From Epiperipatus broadwayi (taxonomy: Eukaryota; Onychophora; Udeonychophora; Euonychophora; Peripatidae), in contig JAQFVV010001064.1 in the NCBI GenBank assembly GCA_028023455.1, positions 55,431 to 119,430 on the forward strand: a DNA stretch of 64,000 nt, in the 5' to 3' direction. How positions within the stretch are numbered: the first letter of the stretch is position 1; each line of letters begins with the position of its first letter. The translations under genes and the position numbers were made by a program. A model generated the notes under the pieces. The model was not told where the DNA came from. It did not search any database and saw only the letters and a program-made list of their open reading frames with translations. Below, piece by piece: positions 11,385 through 23,348 of this stretch.

Positions 11385-11863
11385 TAAATTATAATTTGTA
11401 TTTTATGCAAAAGTAAAGCTCAATACTATAAGAATTATTTAGGCTGAGTGCTTTCAGGGAACTTTAGTCCCCATATTCATAGCCTACCATGGGGGTGTCT
11501 GCTTACATTGAGATTTTAAACTGAAAAACTGGGTAGCAATTTATGCAAATTTATTCAATATTTTCATATAATCCATATACTAAATGGAAAATAAAGGAAG
11601 TCAGTTTTATTGCAAATGATGGCAATGCAATAAATCAGAAGAAATTGTGCTTCTCAATCCCCAGAAAGTGAACTATATTAAAATATTGAATAAATTTGCA
11701 TAAGTTACTATCCAATTTTTCAGTTTAAAATCTCAATGTAAGCTGACACTCTCAAGACAGGCTATGAATATGGGGACTAAAGTTCCCTGAAAGCACTCAG
11801 CCTAATAATTCTTATAATATTAAGCTTCACTTGTTTGCCTAAAGCACAATTTATAATTTACTA
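11385..11863. mobile_element. palindromic MITE family C
   Basis: Outer arms (about 11385-11574 and 11680-11863) are inverted copies. The best blocks are ggctgagtgctttcaggg and gaactttagtccccatattc on the left, mirrored on the right by gaatatggggactaaagttc and cctgaaagcactcagcc. About 100 bp of unique spacer lies between them. No coding frame. Confidence 0.8.
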
Positions 11864-12730
11864 TTCGAAGGGTGAAGTAGAAACAAGGATTTTATTTCAA
11901 TAAAGCTTTAAAATACATTATATATATATTTTTGTTCTGATACAAAAAAATTATGGCAGTATTTAAAATAATAAATCAAAACAATAATTTATTTTTACTG
12001 ATTGATCTGCAAAATCTACAGTACAATTTAGAAATGTACAGATTATGAGTGATAACTCATATTGCTGTTCCTAAGATAAACATCATATCAATTTTGATTT
12101 TTTTAAATTATAAGCATTATTTATAATATATATTAAACTGTAATAGTAATAATCAGCCATTAAGCTAATTCACATGCACTTTGTGGATTTTTAACTATAA
12201 ATGAATACTCTCACTTCCAAACATAAGATAAAGTCTTTGTGAAAAGATAGAATGAATCCATCTATCTCTACCCAAACATTTATAAAAACATCATGCTATA
12301 TAAAATAAATATTTCATTTAAATATATATTAAAATGTTTACGTATATATAAAAATATAGACATAAAATTACAAATATGAAAAAATTAAATTATTTTTGTT
12401 TAATTATTATTCAATTGATTATTTTTTCACAATCAATTATTATAACAAAATAAATTTGATTTTTATTATTATTGACTGAAAGTTTTATAATATTTTAATT
12501 TGCGAAGTGTAGATAGTTGAAATTGAAATTAAATTGAGAGACTGGAAATCTCTTTGCGTTCATTTTAATGCAAGTTATATAATCTAAAAAACTACTGTGT
12601 AGTAAATTATAGGATTTCACGCTGTATGTTTCTAATTTAGACTCAGTGAGTTAATTGTGAAGATATTTAAAGTTTCATGCTTTCAAATCTAAAAACTTCC
12701 AACTGGCTTAGATATATAGAAAGAAAAGTA
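11864..12730. other. AT-rich DNA without recognised features
   Basis: No supported gene or repeat. Confidence 0.55.
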
Positions 12731-12756
12731 GAGAAAAGGGTGCTCACCCTTTTCTC
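12731..12756. repeat. 26-bp near-perfect palindrome
   Basis: gagaaaagggtg and its mirror cacccttttctc flank a 2-bp centre. It could form a strong hairpin or cruciform. No neighbouring gene to regulate. Confidence 0.8.
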
Positions 12757-13211
12757 ATAAATTCTTTGTCATGTGTTTATGGTTTGATCATCATTCAGAC
12801 AGCCATTACAACATCTGATTGGCTGTCAGATAAGCATTATAATGAGTGTACATTTTACAATATTTGTCTTAAAAAAGATAAAAACATTTACAGCGGTTAG
12901 ACAATAAGCAGTATGAGATGCCACTAAATCAGAAAAGGAGGGCATAAAATTTACACTATGTGAGCTAAATTCAAACTAACTTGATTTTTTCAAAATGGAG
13001 ATATGCTCATAAAGGTACTAAGATGTTCATCTGTTCAATTTGCAAAATTATGTAAAATTAAGGCATTTAAAATGTTTTTGCAGTATCACACAACACTTGT
13101 ATGGGTTAACCTTGTACTTATTAATTTTTAGTTTAAAATGCAAGTCACTTTCCACTTAGAAATTCAATGTAATCAATGATCACAATCTTTTATACTAGCA
13201 CATAATTGTTA
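12757..13211. other. AT-rich DNA and start of a degenerate duplication
   Basis: The block ttagtttaaaatgcaagtca with gaaattcaatgtaatc near 13125-13180 recurs near 13835-13880, giving an old duplication now separated by a MITE A insertion. No gene. Confidence 0.45.
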
Positions 13212-13569
13212 ATAAACAAGACAAAACTCTCCATACAGTAGTGCCACTCAGTGCCAACCAGATTAATCAATAGATGCCAGAAGGTTTATGCATAAAATCC
13301 CTATCTAGTGTCTACTCATCCAATATCCCCAGATTAGTTTCTGGCTTGTGATCTTTATCAGTGAAGAGCCTTGGATCTGAGAACACTGCACCTAGATCTT
13401 AGGATATAATGCAATCCTCCAACAACCACCTTTTAACTCTACTTAATTACAAAACTATGAGAATGACTATATAAGCTATTGAGCTTAGATTGAAAATATT
13501 ATTGTTTTCAATTTCATTCTCATAGTTGGCACAGGATGACACTTCTGTATGGAGAGTTTTGCCTTGTTC
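13212..13569. mobile_element. foldback MITE family A copy
   Basis: Ends are AACAAGACAAAACTCTCCATACAG-like (left) and its complement (right). The interior matches the other copies: 'ctactcatccaatatccccag' region, 'gaagagccttggatctgag' region and 'acctagatcttagga'. The arms are less complete than in the 21.7-kb copy. Confidence 0.7.
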
Positions 13570-14752
13570 AATGTAATCCTTCCTCTATAGTGTAAAAAAC
13601 TTTGAAACATTTATACTTTCCTCTTCAATGATTGATTTCTCTTTATTTTTTACTTAGTAGTTGAATGAAATCCTTTCAAAATATTTATTATAATTTTGAT
13701 TATAAATTATATAAAGTTACTGGTTTAAGATGCAAAGACAAGCTTCTCATTAAAATTGATGCAAACAATTTCAAACTAAAAATCAAAACAATTTATTTTT
13801 AATGATTATCTCCCTCTTTGTTTTATTAATTCTTAGTTTAAAATATAGGTCATTTCGCATCTAAAAATTCAATGTAGTCTTTTTTATAAAATCTAAAAAT
13901 AATTGTAACATTTATACTTTTATCTTCAGTGTTTGATATTTATTCATCTTTACTTTCTTTTTAAAATATTACTTATAAATTAAATAGATTTGTTGGTTTA
14001 TCATAGAAAAATATGTAGCTCATTTAATTTGGCTTATTATTAATTTATAAATGTTTTTTGAATTTTTTTAAAAAAAATTTGTTTCAAATTAATTTAATTA
14101 TTGTAAAAAAATTGAAATTATCTTTAAAATTTTGTCTGAATAATAGAAGCGTTTAAATAATAAGTGTTTGGATTAATAATATTCTACTAGTATTATACAT
14201 TTTTATATGTTATAACATCTGTTTCTATATTCTCTAAGCAAATTATATAAACAATTAATAAAATCAGTTTTCACTAGATGATAATGTAAACAGTGTAACG
14301 CCTTACTTTCGACCAATTTTCACTAATAATAAAACATTTAAATTTTTCCACGCCCTCTAGTGGCAATTTGAATTCAATAATACAACATTTTAACTTTCAT
14401 AATAAAATTTTTATTCAATTTTATGAAGCAATAAATTGATCTTGATTTTTTTTTAGAAATAGAAGTAAAAAAAACATTATAAAAAAATCATATTTGAACT
14501 TTTCTAATATAAAAATAATTATAATGTGAAATATATAACGGAAACAATTGTTTTTTTATACTGGTTAATTGCTGTAATACTTTTGAAAAGTGTAGATTGA
14601 TGAAATCTTTCTAATGAATCCCATTTTAAATGTGAATAAATATTTATAAAATTAACATAAAATGATTCATTCTGAAATTTAACACTGCATTTATATTTAT
14701 CAAATTACCACACAAATTAAGACAATCATTAGATGAGAGAGAACTCATATAA
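13570..14752. other. AT-rich DNA with degenerate local duplication
   Basis: Two diverged copies of an atttatacttt...ttcaatg segment occur near 13605 and 13905. No gene or other element recognised. Confidence 0.45.
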
Positions 14753-15025
14753 TGAATAATATTTCTGTAGTGTAATTCTCACTACACCACTCTCACAGAA
14801 GTAGGGACTGGTTTTGATCCAATTTTAACACCTTGTTGGAAGGATTCAGTCATAAACATATGACTAAATATGTATCTTAGGGATCATACACCTTTTCCAC
14901 ATGTCTTTGGTCACATGTTTATGATTACATCCTTCCACAAAATATTAAAAGTGGATAGAAACCCATCTCTATTTTATGGAAGAGTGGTGGTAGTGAAAAT
15001 TACACTACAGAAATATTATTCACTA
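14753..15025. mobile_element. MITE family D, compact full copy
   Basis: Terminal inverted repeats TGAATAATATTTCTGTAGTG at the left and the complement at the right, continuing inward through CACTACACCACTC and its mirror. The interior phrases cataaacatatgac and cacatgtttatgatta are also mirrored. No transposase; the open frame inside is a by-product of the inverted structure. Confidence 0.8.
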
Positions 15026-15535
15026 AGTACTATGGTGTTTGACAAAGTATAACAATCATAATGATTATAGTTTTTTTTATCATTACTCCAAATTTGTTAA
15101 CATGTAGTTTTAAAACTGAAAAATGTTTCAAAAAAATCTAAGTATTAACTTAAATATATTTAGTTTTTAATAATTATTATAAAAATGTTTTATAAAAATA
15201 GTCATACATGTTTAAATAAACAATGAAAGGAAAGTTTATAAATTTGTTTATATATGAAAGAATCTACCAATCAGGAATTTTTTAGACTTTCATTGGCTTA
15301 TTTGTAGTTTCCCTCTTTGTACTAGTCTGTGGACTATTGATATTTTTATACTGTTTTAAATTAATAAATCAATATTTATTTTATTTCAAAATTTTACCAT
15401 AAAATAAACATGAACAAGCAAAATAATACTAAAGTTAACAGCAAAATAATAGTTTAAAGCTGAAGTAGAACAGTGCCACCACAATATTCCACACATTATC
15501 ACCATTCTTTATGCTTACACAAGCTGTTTACAAAG
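15026..15535. other. AT-rich DNA; conserved flank of MITE A near its end
   Basis: The last 50 bp (attctttatgcttacacaag) is the outer flank shared by family A copies. Nothing else supported. Confidence 0.5.
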
Positions 15536-15652
15536 AATCAGAACTTTTCATACAGTACTGCCATTCAGTGCAAGACAAAATAAAATCTTCATCCATTGAT
15601 TATTCTGGCTTGCACTGAGTGGTGTTATTGTATGGAGAGTTTTGACTCTATG
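15536..15652. mobile_element. short foldback MITE family A derivative
   Basis: Only the terminal parts remain: catacagtactgccattcag at the left mirrors ctgagtggtgttattgtatg at the right. It is about 117 bp and looks like an internal-deletion product of the longer copies. Confidence 0.7.
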
Positions 15653-16450
15653 TATACTCCATAAGGCATTGATTATAATTGTTAGTAAGTTAAGGTAAAT
15701 TATACAAAATGGAAAGTCACTAAATGGAAAAAATCAAACCATAATCTCCCATGACTGATCATAAATGGCAATTTTCATTACTAGGTTTTCTCCTGTACCC
15801 TTAATTTGTCACAAAATATTATTATTGTAACACATTTTTATATTGCAAATTATCAAAGTTTTTAAAGCAAGTATCATAAAAAAGCAAGAAAAGCTTGCAA
15901 GATTTATCAGGATTTATGTAATATGTAGCTGTCTCCATGACTTATATACTTATATTGCATTTACATGGAAATGATTACAATTTCTATGCATTTTTACATT
16001 GCAAACAATAATGCATAAATTCACTATTGAAAACATATATAACTTTTCAACTTTTAGGATTTCACTTTAAATGCATGATGGGAAAAAATGTAATTAATTT
16101 AAAATATATTTACAAACTCACATTTTATCGCTTTACCAAAAACTACTACTTAATTTTATCAACTTTTAGGATTTTTTCATGCTTTTACATGCAAGGGAGA
16201 AATAAAATCCATGGTCCAATTAAGATTTAATTTATTTAAAACAGATTTGCATAATAAAATTTTACTTTGGATTACCAAAAACTATAATTAACTCCACTTC
16301 TATAGTAATTGTTTTAATATGCAAGCAACAACATTTTTCTCCGTTTTTCTAGCTGTACTCTCTTGCATTAGTAGAAAGCTTGATAATTAAAACACATTTA
16401 TATATTAATAATTTTTATTAGGCATTCATTAGATAGAGATTATAGAATAA
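15653..16450. other. AT-rich DNA without recognised features
   Basis: A 67-codon open frame here has no domain; the block caacttttaggatttcac recurs as caacttttaggattttttc about 120 bp on, suggesting an old local duplication. No gene. Confidence 0.45.
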
Positions 16451-16673
16451 TGAATCATATTTCTGTAGCATAATTTTCATTACACCACTCCCATGCAAAG
16501 TAGGGAATATTTTTTGTCAATGTTTAACACCATGTGGAGAGATGTAATCATAAACATATGCTGAAAGACATGTGAAAAAAATCACTGATCCCCAAAATGT
16601 GCATTTCATACTGAACCAGCATTCATCATTTGGCCCAGACTACAATCTTTTACACACATCTTTATCACTGTTC

Positions 16674-16708
<35 letters not shown>

Positions 16709-17133
16709 AATTACGACCATTTAATTGATGTGTTAAATGTGGTGTGATGAAATTTACATTACAGGAATATTATTAATTATTGGATAATCTCTAGTCTAAT
16801 GAGTGACTAATAAGAATTATTAATATACTTTCAATGACTAGTGTTAATTTGTGAGGGTAACACCTATGACATTTTCAATTAAACTGTAGTAATTTGCCCT
16901 CTCTATATAAAGCGAAGAGTGTTAAAATATGTATGAGATTGTGGTCGGGGCCAACTGATGAGTGCTGATTCAGCATGAAAGATGCATCTTGGAGATCAAA
17001 CATCTTTTTCACATGTATTTGATCATATGTATATGATTGTACCTCTCCACAAGATATTAAAAGTAGATAAAAACATTCCTTACTCTGCGTGAAAGTGGTG
17101 TAATAAAAATTACACTACAGAAATATTATTAAT
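16451..17133. mobile_element. composite MITE family D insertion
   Basis: The left end at 16451 (tgaatcatatttctgtag) has two possible right ends: one at 16739-16779 and one at 17100-17133 (tacactacagaaatattatt). The interior repeats gaaccagcattcatcatttg and its mirror caactgatgagtgctgattc. Two related copies appear nested or tandem, split by an (AT)n run. Confidence 0.65.
16676..16706 (+). repeat. (AT)n microsatellite
   Basis: About 15 uninterrupted AT dinucleotides inside the family D composite. Confidence 0.9.
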
Positions 17134-17460
17134 TAAGTTTATATATGATCTAAATTCTATTTTTATGTATTAAATATTAACCAAAAATTTTCCTCACTTT
17201 ACAAAAACTATAAATCTTTCCATTTCTGTAGCTATACTTTCATGTTAGTAGAAAATTTGATAATTAAAATATATTTAATAATGTTTACATGAAATAATTA
17301 TCAACTTTAGTCTGACAAAACTTATAATTTTTATTAAATACAATAAATAATAATTTTAAAGTAAATTATTTTATATTTCTCACATGATAATTTTCAAAAT
17401 GGCTATAAAATTTTAACATCATTATATATGCAAATGAGAAATTAAATACAAAGTCCAAAC

Positions 17461-17550
17461 AAAAGAAGTCAGCATAGCTGCCTTAAAAGCAGTTGTTCCG
17501 GGTTAGCGAATTCACTTCCCGGCCGATGCTATGACACATGAGAAAAAAAG
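17461..17550 (+). mobile_element. truncated tRNA-derived SINE
   Basis: Shares the 3' body of the 7.96-kb SINE, here on the plus strand: a decayed B-box region, then cttcccggccgatgctatga, and an A-rich tail (gagaaaaaaag). The A-box half is too diverged to recognise. Confidence 0.6.
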
Positions 17551-17616
17551 TTAAAGTATATTTAACCACTAAATATGACATGATCACCATTCTTTATGCT
17601 TACGCAAGCGGTTTAC

Positions 17617-17745
17617 ACAGAGGCTAAACTTTCCATACAGTAGCACCAACAGATAGAAATTTTATGCATAAACCTTCTTGCATCCATTGATTACTCTGGC
17701 TTGCACTGAGTGGTGTTATTTATGGAGAGTTTAATCGCTGTGTAA
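17617..17745. mobile_element. short foldback MITE family A derivative
   Basis: Left end cagaggctaaactttccata, right end with tatggagagttta. Only about 130 bp remain. The upstream flank (accattctttatgcttacgc) is the same as at other copies. Confidence 0.7.
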
Positions 17746-18103
17746 AGTATATTTACTGAAATAAAATTTTGCCTAAAATCACCAAAAACTGTACTTTTCT
17801 TCATTTCTCTAGTATGTATTTCAATTTGCAGGCTACAATATTTTCTAATATTTTGTAATCTATTAAGCAGTGCTACTATCTTGCTGTGTTTGTGTTATTG
17901 TTATTCCAATTTATTTTTCTATTGCAAAGTGCCAAAGTTTGTAAAACAATTAAGTACCATAAAGCAAAAATTCATAGATTATGTAATTCTCCACAAACAA
18001 AAAAAATCATGCAAAATTCATCAAGGTATGTTGAATTATAAAATAACAATGAAGTCTTAGTAGATAAATCAGCCATAACATATATAAAACATAAAAAACT
18101 TAC
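17746..18103. other. probable intron sequence downstream of the WD40 exon
   Basis: On the minus strand this follows a strong splice donor (gtaagt) at 18098-18103. AT-rich, no repeat or second exon recognised. Confidence 0.5.
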
Positions 18104-18210
18104 ATTCCATTATGGACATCCCAAATGGCAGCTGAATGGTCAAATGATCCAGATATCAAAAGATTTCCAGCCATATTGAAAGTAGCATCAATTACTTCTC
18201 CAGAGTGCCC
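18104..18210 (-). CDS. DAW1: internal exon encoding a WD40 repeat, DAW1-like
   Basis: The exon is 107 bp on the minus strand. It is preceded by a polypyrimidine/AG acceptor (tgttcatttttag) and followed by a textbook donor (gtaagt). The frame is open throughout: 35 codons starting in phase 0, plus two bases carried into the next exon. It encodes one WD40 blade, opening with GHSGEVIDATFN and closing with GSFDHSAAIWDVHNG. The GH and WD landmarks are spaced as in the family. The GSFDH...WD signature best fits the dynein assembly factor with WD repeats 1 (ODA16/WDR69), an adaptor that brings axonemal outer-arm dyneins to intraflagellar transport. Other WD40 proteins remain possible from a single blade. 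Flanking exons were not found, implying large repeat-filled introns. The WD40 exon is nearly certain; the gene name is an inference. Confidence 0.65.
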
Positions 18211-18520
18211 CTAAAAATGAACACATTTATATTTAGTTCTAATTAATATTAATTCCTGATACTTAGCAATAAAAATATTGTTATATTATTTTTTACTTTA
18301 AAAATATTAATAGATTATGGCAGGTAATATCATTTCACTTCACAATCAGATGACAGTTCCAAACCAATCCCAAGAATGGTTTTTCCCAGTAGAGGAAATA
18401 TTTTGCTATACATCTATCTATCTGCAAAATTTTGTCACCAAGAATATTCTTAGAAGCACTCTTGAGATCTGTTCAGAGGTATTTGATGTCTGTTAACATC
18501 AGAACCATGTCTCCTAATAT
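18211..18520. other. probable intron sequence upstream of the WD40 exon
   Basis: Contains the acceptor tract next to the exon on the minus strand. No further exon recognised. Confidence 0.5.
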
Positions 18521-18642
18521 AAGTGGCTCTGAAGAAAAGCAGTATGATAGTATTACATTTAAATGCAAATAGGATGCAAATAAGTGGCTCTGAAGAAAAG
18601 CAGTATGATAGTATTACATTTAAATGCAAATAGGATGCAAAT
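18521..18642 (+). repeat. 61-bp tandem duplication
   Basis: Two apparently identical adjacent copies start with aagtggctctgaagaaaagc and end with aataggatgcaaat. The lack of differences suggests a recent event. Confidence 0.9.
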
Positions 18643-18803
18643 TTAAATAGATTATATATTATACTTTTAATATATTAAGAGAGTATTTTTTCTCATTGGA
18701 TGTGATATGAAACTATCTAAAGACAGTATATGACTGCTATATATGAGAAAGTAGGTGTAAAATCTCATTATCTTAAAAAGGGAAAAAAAATTAAAAACAT
18801 TGA

Positions 18804-19262
18804 AACTTGTACCTTTCTTCTTTATTTTCCTCTTCATTTTTATCTTCATCTCTTTTTCTTCTTTTTTATATACATCGTTCTCTTTATTTCTCTTTTTAAC
18901 TTTTTGTTCCATTTTCTTTTAAAACTTTTCTTGAAAGAGTTCATTTTCTTCTTTTTATGCCTCTTTATCTTTTTTTGCTTTGCATCTTTCTTCACTTTTC
19001 ACACCTTTTTAATCTTTTGATTTTTTCTCTCTTCATTTTATTATTAGTAGTTCTTTTCTTTTTCTCCTTTGTGTCTTTTTTTTCTTCCTATTCTTCTTTT
19101 GTCTCTTTTTTTATTTCTTCTGTATTTTCTCACTTATTTCTTCTTCTTACTCATTTTATTTCTACCTCTTTTTTATTTCTCTTCTTTCTTTTTTGTTTTT
19201 TCTTCCTTATTTTTTCTATTTATTTTCCTCTATCATTTTTTGGTCTTTACATTTTTCTAAGT
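18804..19262 (+). repeat. polypyrimidine tract (TTTC-rich)
   Basis: About 450 bp almost entirely of T and C on the plus strand, irregular rather than a clean microsatellite. The phenylalanine-rich frames through it are compositional artefacts. On the minus strand it reads as a polypurine tract, within the presumed intron of the WD40 gene. Confidence 0.8.
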
Positions 19263-20340
19263 TTTAAAGGCTTCTTTATGATCAGTAATGCTAGCACATG
19301 TTAGCAGTTTTTATATCTATATATTATGGTAATTTTCCAGATGACCTTATTTAAATATTTTGGTACTGTTCATTAAAATAAAATTTGTGATAACGTAAAA
19401 CATTCTGGCTCATTTAACTTTCAAGATGTATTTTAATACTTGTGGAGTCACAGATTGGCATATAAAATCCTACACTTAAATACAGTAATCTTATCTATGA
19501 ATATACAATTAATAAATGACACAATCATGGAATAAAATCACAATTATTGTTAATGATATAATTCTGTAATCATTTTAATTCAATCATTTTAAACAAAGCT
19601 AAATCAAACCATAAACAACAAAAGCAATCTTTTATATTAATAAAAGTTAGAATAACTATTTCTAACTATAAAAACATATCAAATTTTTCAACATAAACAG
19701 TATTATAAGACAAGAATATCTCTTTTCTAGTACCAGCTAATGTAAATGATTTTATAATACCAGAATCATATACAATCCCTATTCTTAATATTTAAATCCT
19801 TATTTCCAGATCAGTTTCTAGCATTTTTTAAAGCTTAAAAAAACTGCTGACAAATACTATGAATCACAACAGAAACCTGAAATACAATTCAATTTAAAGT
19901 CAAGTCAAACAGTCAGATTTGAACTTCAGATATTTATCTTCCCAAATAAAATATGGATTCAGTAGATTCACATCAGTGCTTTGAATCCCAGACTTTCTTG
20001 ATATAGGCAAAAGACAGAAGACAATCTGGAGATGACTTTAAACTATTGAGGTTATGAATTTTATGTGAACTAACACTTATGTTATATGGTGTTACCATAA
20101 AGAGCTGCTCTTACCTTATTTATTATAGGATTAAAATAAATAAAACTACATTTATAAAGAGTAATTTTTAAGCTTTTGTGATAAGAATTTGTAGCAGCAC
20201 TGCTACCTCTAGGGGTGTGAACTTTGCATTATATTACTTTCACTATTGCAAATTACAGACAATGGATGAACATTTATTTAACCACCAAAGATAACCTAAG
20301 ATCTTGAACATATAGGAAACAATGGTTTAATACTTAATTT
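19263..20340. other. AT-rich DNA without recognised features
   Basis: No gene. The gaatcccagactttcttgat stretch near 19985 was checked as a possible WD40 exon on the minus strand but the frame stops at once. Confidence 0.5.
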
Positions 20341-20720
20341 CATCATCATCACCATCATTGTCAAACATTAATCCACAGCAGGATGAAGGTCTCTACAAGT
20401 TCAATCCATCTTCTCTGATCTCTAGCCTCTCTGCCCACCTTATCTCTGCATACTTTCTTATTTCATCTATCCATCTCACATGTGGTCTCTTTCTGGGTAT
20501 TTGACAATCTCCTGGATTCCTGTATAAGATTTCAATTGTCAATATATTATTAGTTTTTTTTAGAAATATGTCCATCCCAACTCCACTTGTCTTTTAATTT
20601 TTTTCAACAATGGAAATAACTTCTGCTTGTTCTCTTACCCATATATTGCATTTTCAATCTCTTCTTGTTACTCCTAACATGCATCTCTCCATACTTCTTT
20701 GAATGGTCTTATCTAAAACC
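20341..20720 (-). pseudogene. RTE-clade LINE, 3' fragment
   Basis: Minus strand, 5'-truncated. It ends in a GAT-repeat tail (cat/atc repeats at 20341-20360 on the plus strand). The encoded remnant includes RPHVRWIDEIRKYAEIRW, the conserved block just before the stop in RTE-type elements, and it aligns with the fuller copy at 35.7 kb. The frame is broken upstream. It is one of three tails of this family in the window (20.3, 24.7, 35.7 kb), all on the minus strand. Confidence 0.75.
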
Positions 20721-21640
20721 AAATCTTATTTATGATTGGACTTGAATTTTAATTCAGGACATAAAAATAACATATGTATGTGTTAACCAATATCAATGAA
20801 AATTAAATTTAAAAGAAATTAAGCAAATTTAATCCTATAAGTTTGACAAATAACCATAATAAATAAAAGGCAATATCAATAGTGCTTCATTCTCAGAGAG
20901 TTATTTTCACTTCACCCAAACATTCAGAAATAAATGGACAATAGATTGCCATAAAATTCCTATCTCTGGAATGATTAGTTTTTGATTTTGCCTTAGACAA
21001 AGAAAATTAGAAGAAGCCCTTTTACTCTTTTGTACTATTCACACTAATAATCTAAAATTTAATGAAATCCTAATATTTCAAATCTTGCATAGTTATATAA
21101 ATCTAATCCCAGGTCATTTTCTATATATTTTTGATATCTCAGTTTTATAACAACTGAAAGGATCTTCTACCCTTTGATTAGAGAAATTAGGGCCATTAAC
21201 ATCACATGGTCATTTATATTGTTACTTATATGCTTTCATATAAATGAGTGATTCTGTTTCTTTATATACTTGTCCTACTTTCCAATACACTTTGTTAATC
21301 TTTTAACAACTTTTATTTTTCATTAAAATTCTTTAGTCTGACCAGTGAGCCAGAAATTTACTATTGCCTTCACCTCTTCAAAAGATGTTCCCATTTCATA
21401 TTCTATCATTTATTCTCAGGATCATTGTGAAAAATCCATAGCTCATTACCAGTAATGATTATTTTGAAGAAATTTTCACTTTCCTTAGAAGATCAATCAA
21501 AATTTTATGTACAGATGTTTAAATGTTTCTGCTTGTGCTCATTCATAATTTCTCTCAATACCCACCTCACCCAAACATTTTGGAAATCTATGTCTGCCCT
21601 GGATTATTGTATAGGCAAAACCATGTCTGATTTGCAAATT
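20721..21640. other. AT-rich DNA without recognised features
   Basis: A 72-codon open frame spans 21455-21673 but runs into the MITE A flank and has no domain. Nothing supportable. Confidence 0.45.
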
Positions 21641-22400
21641 ATTTGCTGCATTAAACCACTAAACATCACCTGATCACCATTTTTATGCTTACACAAGCTG
21701 TTTACATAGAAGCTAAACTCTCCATATAGTAGTTCCACTCAGTGCAAGCCAGAGTAATCAATGAATAAAAAAAGGTTTGTGCATAAAATCCCTATCTAGT
21801 GCCTACTCATCCAATATGCCCAGACTAGTTTCTAGCTTGGGCTTTCATCAATGAGGAACCTTAGATCTGAGAGCACTACACCTAGATCTTAGGATCTAAT
21901 GCAAACTTTCAGCAGCTACCTTTCACCATATTAGCTAATTATAAACCTTAGAGTCCAAAATAAAAAACAAAGTATAATCTTCCTACCCAATACAATTATG
22001 GTGATTATTAAAGAACAATGACACCAAAAAGTATGGATGATGAACTGAGATCAGATCTATATGTCCATACAAGCTAATCAGCTTGAATTGAAAACAATAT
22101 TGTGTTTTTTATTTTAGTCTCAAAGCTTTATAGTACTAATAAGATAAAAGATCATTGCTGGAGCATTGCATTAGATTCTATGATCTAGGTGAAGTGTTCT
22201 CAGATCCAAGGCTTCTCACTGCTAAACACCACAGACTAGAAAATAGTCTGGAGATATTTAATGAGTAGCACTAGATAGGAATTTTATGCACAAACCTTCT
22301 TGCACTTCACTGATTAATCTGGCTTGCGGGAGGTGATGCTACTGTATTAAGAGTTTAGAAAAGTTTAGCCTCTGTGATTTGATGCATAATTCACTATCCA
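21641..22400. mobile_element. foldback MITE family A, long copy with flank
   Basis: The inverted pair lies at about 21706 (gaagctaaactctccatat) and 22376 (gtttagcctctgtg). It is the longest copy: the arms share ccagactagtttctagcttg with its mirror near 22235, and gatctgagagcactacacct with its mirror near 22195. The centre (21960-22130) is a separate, less regular region. The outer flank ttaaaccactaaacatcacc also occurs at 31.8 kb. Confidence 0.75.
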
Positions 22401-22599
22401 TATGTACCAGGGAAGGGAAATTTTTTTTATCACAAAAAAACATTTGTTTAAATATTTTTCTTCATCAAATATTCAGAAGGAAAGAGATGAAAAATATGTT
22501 AAATTTTTGAATGTCTATGAATATATTTGACTATTTATTTTACTAATAGAACATAATAGAATATGTATACATCCTAATAAAAATGAAGATCCTCTTAAA

Positions 22600-22618
22600 A
22601 ATAAATAAATAAATAAAA
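22600..22618 (+). repeat. (AAAT)n microsatellite
   Basis: About four to five AAAT units. Confidence 0.8.
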
Positions 22619-22744
22619 ACAAAATATTACATTGATAATTTGATTTGTACACATTTTCTAATATTAAATTGCACATCAGAGTGCATTTTTCTTTTTCTAG
22701 ACTTATCAAAAGTACTTGTTTATAAATTATAACAAAAAATAAAA

Positions 22745-23245
22745 ATGTTTATCATGATAAAAGAACCATGAGATTAGGGCCAAATATCCATATTTGGCTC
22801 ATGAACCATAGTCTGATAACTGCTGATCTATCCAAAAGAATCAGTTCACATGCATGTGAATGTTGTCATCAGTCATGAATGTGAATGGGCATCTCATTGC
22901 TCTTGTTAATGTCTGACATTTGCACAAATTATCAGTTGATACAAAGTTCTTCATTGTAAAATACTTTCATCAAAGTGTGCATGAATCTTCTATAAATATT
23001 AGCACAAGACCCATCCTCAAGCAATAAAAATGAATCACTGCATGCTACTTTTCTTCCATGCAAATTACATGGTGTAAGTTTTGTTTTTTGTACTGCATTT
23101 GCATTTGATCTGTTGTAACACATTCAAAACCACATAAAAATGACTGGGAAGACAGGGATCTCATATGGCAGCATTGATTGGACAGTGCAGATAACAGAAG
23201 TTTTAATATAGCTAAAGTGCAAATAATTTTGGACTAACCCTTGTA
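22745..23245 (-). mobile_element. unidentified transposon-like segment with a 63-codon frame
   Basis: On the minus strand the segment starts near gggttagtccaaaattattt, which looks like a DNA-transposon terminus, followed by an open frame (22932-23123) whose protein includes SNANAVQKTKLTP and GRKVACSDSFLLLEDGSC. I do not recognise the protein. The far end (cagcagttatcagactatgg) resembles a hAT-type end. It may be two decayed elements side by side. Confidence 0.3.
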
Positions 23246-23348
23246 GTTACCTTCATTCTAATCTAGAGCTATTGATTACCAAACCTTTTGGAAGATGTGA
23301 TGTTGATCGAGGCAATGCATTAAATCACAATACCAGAGTATTAGAACT

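Noticed and set aside
18730-19304. Open frames of up to 115 codons rich in Phe and Leu
   Set aside because: They lie entirely in the pyrimidine tract; three overlapping frames are open for compositional reasons and show no domain.
19975-20015. Possible WD40 'VWDS' segment on the minus strand
   Set aside because: The frame stops three codons later and lacks splice borders.
20095-20150. Minus-strand donor-like aaggtaagag
   Set aside because: The upstream sequence has no open, protein-like frame.
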